Made by a program: the position numbers and the translations under genes. A DNA stretch of 17,214 bases from DATFXM01 sp035315885 (GTDB lineage: Bacteria > Acidobacteriota > Blastocatellia > UBA7656): contig DATFXM010000124.1 in NCBI GenBank assembly GCA_035315885.1, positions 1 to 17,214 on the forward strand. Direction: 5' to 3'. Shown in pieces: positions 1-6,332 of this stretch. Every line of letters starts with the position of its first letter. Positions within the stretch are counted from its first letter, which is position 1. A model generated the notes under the pieces. It had not been told where the DNA came from, searched no databases, and worked only from the letters and a program-made list of their open reading frames with translations.

Positions 1-1
1 C

Positions 2-1120
2 CACTGGTATCACGCACACAAGCACGGATCGACCGCACTAAACCTTGCCAACGGCATGGCCGGGGCGTTCATAATCGAAGGACCCTATGACGACGCGCTG
101 CGTCCCTTCTACACGAAACAGCTGGTCATGGTGTTGCAACAGATCGGCACTCAGCTCAACCTTCTTAGAAACGCCGCGCTGGCGCCCAGTCTGAAGTCGG
201 ACCTTGTTTTCGTGAACGGCCAAATGACGCCCGTCGTGCAAATGAAGCCCAACGAAATGCAGTTCTGGCGACTCATAAACGCGTGCCATCAGCGAGGCAT
301 CAACCTTGATTCACCGACCGGAATCAAATGGGTCCAAACCGCTCAGGACGGAGTGCAGTTCAATCCCAAGAATTATAATCCGTCGCTCACGAATGCGTCG
401 TTTCCGATTCCGGCTAATTCACAGCCTCCGTTCGGCAGTCTCGCGCCTGGCAACCGGATTGATCTGCTCGTCCAGGCGCCCAATGCTCCAGGCACTTTTC
501 AGGTCACCTTCGCCGGCAGACTCCTGCTGACCGTGCAAGTCACCAATGATCGCAGCATCCCGAATCCGATGCCGTTCCCAACGCCGTCACAGTTTCCCAC
601 TATGCCTGGATTCCTGAATGACATTGATCCCGGCAAGGTCACGGTGCGCCGGGATCTGCGCTTCAAGTCCACTCCGCCCAGGAACCGCGGAACGAACCCG
701 CCTTATCCGCCGCCGGTGCACACGATCAACGACAAGCAGTTCAGTGGCAAGATCGACCAGACCATGACACTTGGCGATACTGAAGAGTGGACGCTCTATA
801 ACGAAAGCGCCGGAGCGGCCCACCCCTTCCACATCCACGTCAACCCGTTTCAGGTTATCGAAATACTAAACCCGGCAGTCAGCGCGACACCCGTCAAACT
901 TCCAACGCCTTGGGTCTGGTGGGACAACTTCGCGATTCCACCAGCAGCTGTGCCCCCGGGCGGAACACAACAGGTCTCTGGGTACGTGAAGATATTGTCC
1001 CGGTTCGTGGACTTCACGGGAATATACGTGCTGCATTGCCACATCCTGGGCCACGAGGATCGCGGGATGATGCAGTTGGTGCAGGTTGTAACTGACACCA
1101 CGATTCTAAAGCACCATTGA
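2..1120 (+). CDS. Multicopper oxidase, C-terminal part (5' end outside window)
   Basis: The reading frame is open to the left edge (first full codon at base 2), so the annotated protein is a fragment of about 372 residues. It probably oxidises phenolic or metal substrates with reduction of O2 to water; the substrate cannot be told. Three of the four copper motifs are visible. HWYHAHKHG lies at the extreme left edge (type 2/3 copper), HPFHIH at about 820-840, and HCHILGHEDRGMM at about 1033-1071, which supplies the T1 Cys, His and axial Met. The first HxHG motif and any signal peptide would lie upstream. Spacing between the motifs suits a three-domain laccase/CotA-like enzyme. These enzymes are usually extracytoplasmic, but export cannot be judged here. 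An ATG at 56 is internal, because the HxH motif precedes it. It is separated from the next gene by 178 bases and is probably not part of the opine-dehydrogenase block. Confidence 0.93.
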   Translation, partial: HWYHAHKHGSTALNLANGMAGAFIIEGPYDDALRPFYTKQLVMVLQQIGTQLNLLRNAALAPSLKSDLVFVNGQMTPVVQMKPNEMQFWRLINACHQRGINLDSPTGIKWVQTAQDGVQFNPKNYNPSLTNASFPIPANSQPPFGSLAPGNRIDLLVQAPNAPGTFQVTFAGRLLLTVQVTNDRSIPNPMPFPTPSQFPTMPGFLNDIDPGKVTVRRDLRFKSTPPRNRGTNPPYPPPVHTINDKQFSGKIDQTMTLGDTEEWTLYNESAGAAHPFHIHVNPFQVIEILNPAVSATPVKLPTPWVWWDNFAIPPAAVPPGGTQQVSGYVKILSRFVDFTGIYVLHCHILGHEDRGMMQLVQVVTDTTILKHH

Positions 1121-1146
1121 GCTGTCGATTGACTCGAGTTCTACAG

Positions 1147-1180
1147 GGAGCGGGCTGACGGGAATCGGCCAGCCCGCTTC
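1147..1180. terminator. Terminator-like hairpin after the multicopper oxidase
   Basis: AGCGGGCTG (1149-1157) pairs perfectly with CAGCCCGCT (1170-1178), and the stem extends outward by a G-T wobble and a G-C pair. The loop is 12 bases. It lies 27 bases after the stop codon. There is no T-run after the stem on the + strand, so it is at best an atypical intrinsic terminator or an mRNA 3'-end stabiliser. The rest of the 1121-1298 gap shows nothing I can name; the promoter of the next gene should lie in it, but no good -35/-10 pair stands out. Confidence 0.45.
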
Positions 1181-1298
1181 CGGAAAAACGGCCTCAGAGA
1201 TCCTGCAGGCTTCTCGATCAATAGATACCGAGCTGGTTAGAAGCTTTCATCAGCCTCAAGCTCCGAGAGCCCGCCTCGCTGAGCATCGGACACGCACT

Positions 1299-2516
1299 AT
1301 GAACAATGGTCACGTGACTGAACGAATCCGCGTTCTCATCTGCGGAACAGGAAGTGGTGCTCATATGCTGGCGGCCAACGCGTCGAAAAATCCGCAGTTC
1401 GATGTTCGAGTCCTGACTCGAAGCGCCGAAAAAGCAGAGAGGTGGACCGAAATGATGCAAACGCGGCCCCTCTCAGTGTATGCAAGGGATGGTAATGATT
1501 ATCGACTCAACTGGAGCACGAATTCGTTCAGCGTAACAGACCAGCCAGACCAGGTTCGTGGATGTGACCTTATTCTCATCGTTGTACCTGCCTTTGCGCA
1601 TTCGGCTTATTTGAAGCTACTCGAGCCAATCATCGAGGAGGGAAGCATAGTAGTCGGTTTGCCTGGCCAGAATGGGTTCGAATTCGAGGTGCGCAAAAAG
1701 TTGGGAGAAAAACTGAAAAACTGCGTTGTGATGAACTTCGAGTCATTGCCCTGGAGTTGTCGTACCATCGAGTTTGGTGAATCCGTAAGGCTGAATGGAA
1801 TCAAACAAAGGCTGGTTGGCGCGATTGAGGGAGACCTGAGCAAAGCCACACTTGAGGATCCACTCGCTGCGGTTCAGAGTCTTCTCGGGGATCCGCCAAC
1901 GCTGAGGCTGGCCGGCCATCTGCTCGGTATCACGCTAATGTCTCTGAATGCTTATAGTCACCCTCCGATAATGTATGGGCGCTGGAAGCACTGGGACGGA
2001 ACACCGCTCGATGAACCGCCGCTCTTTTTTCAAGGTGTCGATCCTGAGACAGCTGACCTGCTGGGGAAAATAAGCGACGAAGTGGTCAGAACCAGCAAGA
2101 GAATCACTGCCGAATGTCCCGAGGTAAATCTGTCCCAGGTCATTCCGATGTATCAATGGGATATCGCACATTACGGCAGCTTCATCAAGGACAAGACAAA
2201 CCTAATGACGGCGCTGCGCACAAACGCGTTGTACCAGGGCAGAACCCATCCCATGATCCAGACCGAAGATGGTCGCTATGTTCCGGACTTCGGACACCGG
2301 TTTCTCGTGGAAGATATCCAATGCCTTGTGGTGATCCGGGGAATCGCAGAGCTTGCAGGCGTGGAAACGCCAAACATGGATTTGGTCTTGTCGTGGGGTC
2401 AGGAAAAGATGGGGAAAGAGTATCTCGTTGGTTCGAGGTTGACCGGGAGGGATCTGCAGACTACCCGTTGTCCTCAGCGATACGGCTTCTCCGAGATCGA
2501 AGATTTGCTCGGCTGA
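1299..2516 (+). CDS. NAD(P)-dependent opine (octopine/nopaline-type) dehydrogenase
   Basis: The 405-residue product should catalyse reductive condensation of an amino acid amine with a 2-keto acid to give an N-(carboxyalkyl) amino acid (an opine), in the cytoplasm. The N-terminal Rossmann fold has GTGSGA at residues 16-21, followed after the second strand by R41-S-x-x-K45-x-x-R48, basic residues compatible with NADPH. VPAFAH (96-101) and LPWSCR (150-155) are typical of the octopine dehydrogenase family. The C-terminal helical domain carries NAYSHPP with the likely catalytic His221, then DKTNLMTALRTN and the PDFGHRFLVED stretch. Length fits the family. The frame opens with ATG; no strong Shine-Dalgarno is visible. 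It converges on the amidinohydrolase gene with only 5 bases between the stop codons. Substrates are unknown: the arginase-fold neighbour hints at a guanidino amino acid such as arginine, but that is inference. The full octopine motifs argue against the staphylopine (CntM) branch. Confidence 0.9.
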   Translation: MNNGHVTERIRVLICGTGSGAHMLAANASKNPQFDVRVLTRSAEKAERWTEMMQTRPLSVYARDGNDYRLNWSTNSFSVTDQPDQVRGCDLILIVVPAFAHSAYLKLLEPIIEEGSIVVGLPGQNGFEFEVRKKLGEKLKNCVVMNFESLPWSCRTIEFGESVRLNGIKQRLVGAIEGDLSKATLEDPLAAVQSLLGDPPTLRLAGHLLGITLMSLNAYSHPPIMYGRWKHWDGTPLDEPPLFFQGVDPETADLLGKISDEVVRTSKRITAECPEVNLSQVIPMYQWDIAHYGSFIKDKTNLMTALRTNALYQGRTHPMIQTEDGRYVPDFGHRFLVEDIQCLVVIRGIAELAGVETPNMDLVLSWGQEKMGKEYLVGSRLTGRDLQTTRCPQRYGFSEIEDLLG

Positions 2517-2521
2517 TTTGC

Positions 2522-3571
2522 TCAGGCCTCGCCCCTCATCGCAATGAGCGCAGCAATTTCAAACGCCAGCGTGGCACCAAGCAGCGCGGTTATGTCTGAA
2601 CAATCGTATGCCGGCGCTACTTCCACCACGTCGCCGCCTATGAACTCGAGCCCTCTAAGCGATCGCATCATTTCGAGCGCTTCAAAGCTTGTGAGCCCGC
2701 CCACCACCGGGGTTCCGGTTCCCGGAGCAAAGGCCGGATCAATGCCGTCGACGTCAAAGGTGAGATAACACGGGGCCGAACCTGCAACCTGCCGCAACTT
2801 CTCTACAAAAGTCTCTCGCAACCGCGCATCATGAAAGGAGGACATATCGAGAGTCTGGATACCAGCTTTGCTGGCATACTCGTTGGAGGCGGGACTGCCG
2901 ACAGAACCGCGGATGCCTATCTGGAACACTTGGCTCCCACTGACCAGCCCCTCTTCTATTATGCGCCTCACGGGCGTGCCGTGGTGAAATCTCTGTCCCC
3001 ATCCCTCATTGGTCGTGTCGCGATGCGCATCGAACTGAATTAGAGTGAGATTCTTGAATTTCCTGCTGGTTGCTCGGAGGATGGGCAAAAGTATCGAATG
3101 ATCACCGCCCAGAGAAACGACCGCCGCGCCTCGTTGCTGGAGATCGCTCACACGGTTTTCGATTTGCCTGAATGTCTCGACGTAATCGAAAGGATTTACG
3201 TTCACATCCCCAACATCGACTGAGCGAAGTCGTTTGTATACGTCCACCCCCATCTGTTGACTGTAGCCTCGGCAACGCATCGATGCCTGGCGGATGGCAT
3301 TTGGACCAAAGCGAGCCCCGGGCCGGTTGGTCACCATACCGTCGAACGGAATACCTAATATTGCCAGGTCGCACTCGCCGTCCACGGTCGTGGGAGCATA
3401 CGGCAAACGGCCGAACGTCGAAATTCCGGCAAATGAGGTCTGATGGAGTGATGCTGAGTCTGCGTCGTCTGTATTCTTCAAAGCCGAAACCTTCTGATTG
3501 AAAATGGGACAATCAAATTTGGAATAAAGGTTGCAAAACTCTGCGAAGCGAAGGTAGTCTGGCGATTTCAT
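2522..3571 (-). CDS. Agmatinase/arginase-family amidinohydrolase (ureohydrolase)
   Basis: The 349-residue cytoplasmic enzyme belongs to the Mn-dependent ureohydrolase fold, which hydrolyses a guanidino group to urea and an amine. All six metal ligands are present: His158 in SLGGDHS, Asp181, His183 and Asp185 in FDAHRD, and Asp273 and Asp275 in FDVDGIDP. The segment around GIPFDGMVTNRPGARFGP (residues 73-90) and the C-terminal VVEVAP are characteristic of the agmatinase branch. That branch also includes guanidinobutyrase, guanidinopropionase and proclavaminate amidinohydrolase. An N-terminal stretch of about 50 residues precedes the conserved core. The start is ATG, with AGGA very close to it. 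Its 3' end meets the opine dehydrogenase; its 5' side faces the flavoprotein across an inverted repeat. Exact substrate is not decidable: agmatine is the default, a pathway-specific guanidino compound is possible. Arginase-fold enzymes do occur in antibiotic pathways (for example DcsB in D-cycloserine biosynthesis). Confidence 0.9.
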   Translation of the reverse strand: MKSPDYLRFAEFCNLYSKFDCPIFNQKVSALKNTDDADSASLHQTSFAGISTFGRLPYAPTTVDGECDLAILGIPFDGMVTNRPGARFGPNAIRQASMRCRGYSQQMGVDVYKRLRSVDVGDVNVNPFDYVETFRQIENRVSDLQQRGAAVVSLGGDHSILLPILRATSRKFKNLTLIQFDAHRDTTNEGWGQRFHHGTPVRRIIEEGLVSGSQVFQIGIRGSVGSPASNEYASKAGIQTLDMSSFHDARLRETFVEKLRQVAGSAPCYLTFDVDGIDPAFAPGTGTPVVGGLTSFEALEMMRSLRGLEFIGGDVVEVAPAYDCSDITALLGATLAFEIAALIAMRGEA

Positions 3572-3623
3572 TGTCCTATGTCAACGACGGAGATGCAGGT
3601 TACTAGTGGTTCTCCCCGAATCT

Positions 3624-3694
3624 CTGCGCCCTCGGCGGCTCTGCGATGAATCTCACATATCAGCTATTCAACGCAGAGTCGCCGAGGTACGCAG
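3624..3694. repeat. Imperfect inverted repeat (REP-like palindromic element) in divergent gap
   Basis: The arm at 3624-3645 is nearly the reverse complement of the arm at 3672-3694. By hand alignment I count 20 matches out of 22 with one extra base, around a 26-base centre. The arms contain the CTGCG...CTCGGCG...CTCTGCG pattern, which resembles the interspersed 'CGCAGAG' palindromes found dispersed in many bacterial genomes. It fills much of the gap between the divergent amidinohydrolase and flavoprotein genes, so it may overlap their promoters. It could form a strong hairpin in either leader RNA. I saw no second copy in this window. Confidence 0.75.
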
Positions 3695-3757
3695 CGGTTT
3701 CAACAGACTCCCGAGTGATTGACGGTAAATGAGTGCCGAGCATACGTTGGACCACAA

Positions 3758-5692
3758 ATGATAACGTCCCGAACGCAACCGGCCGAATTGCCAATCGCCC
3801 ACTCGATAGCCATCGTGGGTCTCGGACCCAAGGGGCTCCACTCTTTGGAAAGGCTGCTGGCTGAAGTCAATGCGCGTCCGCTACGTCGATCCTTGCAAAT
3901 CGAGCTTTTTAATCGAACCGCCGATTTCGGAACCAGCCCAATTTATGACCCTGCCCAACCAGAGTACATCCTGGTCAACGTGAGCATCGGCGAACTCGAT
4001 TTCTGGACACCAGTAGACCCTCCCATCGCGGCCGGAAAAGGACCAAGCTTTGTCGATTGGTATCACGGGACCTTCAGTCCGGAAGCACCGCTAACCGGCA
4101 ATGAATACTTGTCCAGGGCAGTTGTTGGACGCTATTTGATCGACTGCTTTCGACGAATCCGCAACGCCCTTCCTCCTGGCGTCACGGTCAGGTCCCATGT
4201 GGGCGAGGTAGTTGATATTGAACCTGGCGATCTGGGCTACAAAATACATTTCGCAGGCAGGAATGATCGGGTAGAGATTCGTGCCGATAAAATACTGCTC
4301 GCTACCGGTCATTCGAGGATAGTGCCGGACCCCGAAGAGAAGCGCTATCAGGAATTTGGAGTTCGACACTCCGGTGCGGCATTTATCCCGTTTGTGTATC
4401 CGGTCGTCGAATCAATGGCTTCGATCCCACGCGGCGCCAAAGTCGCTTTTAAGGGGGTTGGGCTCTCGTTTATCGATGCGGTGCTCGAACTCACAGAAGG
4501 ACGCGGAGGCAGCTTCGAGCGAGTTGCCGGCGGCTGGCTTTCGTATACAGCGAGCGGCAATGAGCCTCTGTCGATCATTCCGTTTTCCCGCAGTGGTCTG
4601 CCCATGGCGCCGAAGGCTGATGACCTGCCGCCTTTCATGCGGCCGTTGACATTCTTCACACCCGAAGCGCTGGCGGAGATCAGGCAGCAGAAAGGTGGCC
4701 AGAAGCTCGATTTCGATCGCGATTTGCTTCCGCTGTTCAAACTTGAAATGGAGCTTCAGTACTACCGTGTCTTAATGCGCACCGATAAAGGCGTGGAACC
4801 ACTTGAGTCGAGTGGTAACGATGCAGAGGCGATGCACCGGGTAGTCGATTCCTACTTGCTGGAAAATCCCTCCCGGAAGCGATTCGACTTTACGGAGGCT
4901 TTCGATCCGATAGGCGAGCGTTGCTTTGACAGTGGAAAAGAATTTGCGGTTTTTGTCGAGAAATACATGGAGCGGGAGATTGCTCGCGCCAGACTGGGCC
5001 AGGGCGGATGCGGCGTAAAAGCCGCAGTGGATATTTGGTACGAGGTGAGAAAAGTGCTCGGGTCAGTTCTCAAATTTGGGGGACTGAGTCCTGAATCCCA
5101 CCGGCGGGTTCTTGAGTACTATTTCCCGCGCTTAAAACGGATAGTGTTCGGCCCGCCGACGATCAACATCGAGAAGCTTCTTGCGCTGGTAAGAGCCGGA
5201 CTGGTTGATTTTTCGGTGGCGCGCAATCCTCGCGTGCTGCCCGACGAGACGTATGGGTGCTTCGAACTCAGGTGCGACGACATTCCCGGAGCAGTCGCGC
5301 GAGCCGAGGTTCTGGTCGACGCCCGTTATCCGGCCCCCAATATGCTCAGGGACGCGATGCCGCTTTACCGGAATCTTTATAATCGAGGCATGCTGAGGCC
5401 TTATCAGAACCGCACGCCCCTCTCGAACGGACCCAGGTACTCCCCAGGCGCCATTGATATGACTGAGAGATTTCATTTTGTGGTCGACAGCAACGGCGTA
5501 GGGAACGAAGACATTTCGGTTATTGGAATACCGACGGAGGGAAACCTTGTCGGGAACAAAAATCTGGCCCGCGATGATTACTCGGGCGTGTGGGCCGCGG
5601 AGGTGGTCAGACAGCTGCGATGCCGAGAGCGAGCACTGGAAGACGACCTCGTGACGACAAGTGGGTTGGTTGATTCTAGCTGGGACGCTTGA
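3758..5692 (+). CDS. FAD/NAD(P)-binding flavoprotein (PF13454-type)
   Basis: This is a large flavoprotein of about 644 residues with a double dinucleotide-binding layout. IAIVGLGPKG gives the FAD GxGxxG at residues 21-26, ILLATGHSR (179-187) is the second FAD/linker ATG motif, and KGVGLSFIDA (232-241) looks like the NAD(P)H-binding glycine motif. This arrangement matches the 'FAD-NAD(P)-binding' family, distant relatives of ornithine/lysine N-monooxygenases, so an oxygenation or redox step on a small molecule is plausible but unproven. The 400-residue C-terminal part is less recognisable. I prefer ATG at 3758 because it places the FAD motif near the N-terminus as is usual. A TTG at 3719 in the same frame would add 13 residues, and neither start has a strong Shine-Dalgarno. 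The gene ends with a 17-base tail-to-tail overlap with the VOC gene. Its upstream region carries the inverted repeat. Confidence 0.82.
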   Translation: MITSRTQPAELPIAHSIAIVGLGPKGLHSLERLLAEVNARPLRRSLQIELFNRTADFGTSPIYDPAQPEYILVNVSIGELDFWTPVDPPIAAGKGPSFVDWYHGTFSPEAPLTGNEYLSRAVVGRYLIDCFRRIRNALPPGVTVRSHVGEVVDIEPGDLGYKIHFAGRNDRVEIRADKILLATGHSRIVPDPEEKRYQEFGVRHSGAAFIPFVYPVVESMASIPRGAKVAFKGVGLSFIDAVLELTEGRGGSFERVAGGWLSYTASGNEPLSIIPFSRSGLPMAPKADDLPPFMRPLTFFTPEALAEIRQQKGGQKLDFDRDLLPLFKLEMELQYYRVLMRTDKGVEPLESSGNDAEAMHRVVDSYLLENPSRKRFDFTEAFDPIGERCFDSGKEFAVFVEKYMEREIARARLGQGGCGVKAAVDIWYEVRKVLGSVLKFGGLSPESHRRVLEYYFPRLKRIVFGPPTINIEKLLALVRAGLVDFSVARNPRVLPDETYGCFELRCDDIPGAVARAEVLVDARYPAPNMLRDAMPLYRNLYNRGMLRPYQNRTPLSNGPRYSPGAIDMTERFHFVVDSNGVGNEDISVIGIPTEGNLVGNKNLARDDYSGVWAAEVVRQLRCRERALEDDLVTTSGLVDSSWDA

Positions 5693-6116
5693 GTGTCCTG
5701 CTATCAACATCCCGAATGTGTTGCGCAAACTTCCACCGATGACCCTCCGGGTCCATGCACTCATACACGCGGTCACCATAGAACTGTTCAGTAGGTCTGC
5801 TGATAATGGTTGCGCCGGCATTGCGGGCTCGCTCGAAGTGAGCGTCGACATCATCCACGAAAATGTAGAGTCTTTGGCTGATCTTGCCGAGTGTTTTGGG
5901 ACTCTCGCGCACCTCGCTCTCGGAAGTCAGCCCAACCATGACCAGGCTGTCCGCAACTTCCAGATCGCCGTGGACGACCGCACCCTGGTTATCGGTCATG
6001 CGAAGTCTTACTTCAAAGCCGAATGCTTTTACCAGCCAGTCGATGGCCGTGGCGACGTCGTCATAAAAAAGATGCGGCGTGATTCGAGGCATGTCGCCTG
6101 GAGGATTCGAGACCAT
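5676..6116 (-). CDS. VOC-family (glyoxalase/bleomycin-resistance fold) protein
   Basis: The 146-residue product has the vicinal-oxygen-chelate fold signature. It begins PRITPHLFYDDVATAIDWL and continues KAFGFEV, then IFVDDVDAHFERARNAGA with the DPEGHRWKFAQH ending typical of PhnB/YkcA-like members. It is probably a cytoplasmic metal-binding enzyme or small-molecule-binding protein; the substrate is unknown. I chose the ATG at 6116 because GGAG sits 6 bases upstream of it. The frame also opens at TTG 6128 (4 residues longer) and has an ATG at 6092 directly before the conserved core. A TATAAG-type promoter lies upstream. The gene overlaps the flavoprotein tail by 17 bases on the opposite strand. 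A role in the neighbouring pathway, for example self-protection by binding a product, is possible but nothing in the sequence proves it. Confidence 0.88.
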   Translation of the reverse strand: MVSNPPGDMPRITPHLFYDDVATAIDWLVKAFGFEVRLRMTDNQGAVVHGDLEVADSLVMVGLTSESEVRESPKTLGKISQRLYIFVDDVDAHFERARNAGATIISRPTEQFYGDRVYECMDPEGHRWKFAQHIRDVDSRTLKRPS

Positions 6117-6166
6117 TCGCTTCTCCAACTCAGTAATCGCGACTACAGGGATGCGCGACCGGTATT

Positions 6167-6196
6167 CTTATATCGAAACCGGAAATGGTTGTCCAA
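6167..6196 (-). promoter_or_regulatory. Candidate sigma70-like promoter for the VOC gene
   Basis: Read on the minus strand, TTGGAC (6196-6191) is followed after 18 bases by TATAAG (6172-6167), five of six matches to the -10 consensus. Transcription would start near 6160, about 45 bases before the ATG at 6116 and upstream of its GGAG ribosome site. The -35 is weak. Confidence 0.4.
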
Positions 6197-6258
6197 TAAA
6201 AGACCCAACGCCAAGCAACCGCGATCACCGGTTGGAGCTTTTCACTTGTGTAATCTCT

Positions 6259-6287
6259 TTGACAAACGAAAAACTCGAAGCTAGCAT
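6259..6287 (+). promoter_or_regulatory. Sigma70-like promoter for the transporter-phosphatase fusion gene
   Basis: A perfect TTGACA (6259-6264) is separated by exactly 17 bases from TAGCAT (6282-6287), four of six matches to the -10 consensus. The predicted start near 6294 would give a leader of about 40 bases before the ATG at 6333. It is back-to-back with the candidate VOC promoter, so the gap 6117-6332 looks like a divergent control region. Confidence 0.55.
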
Positions 6288-6332
6288 TCAGCCGCGAAAA
6301 GCCGAGTGTGATGAATCTTTCATAGTGATGTA

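Noticed and set aside
5132..5854. Minus-strand 240-residue open frame opposite the flavoprotein 3' end
   Set aside because: It overlaps both the flavoprotein and the VOC gene and shows no family motif; an antisense shadow.
5661..6284. Plus-strand 207-residue open frame opposite the VOC gene
   Set aside because: It is the antisense shadow of the VOC coding sequence, which has clear family motifs on the minus strand.
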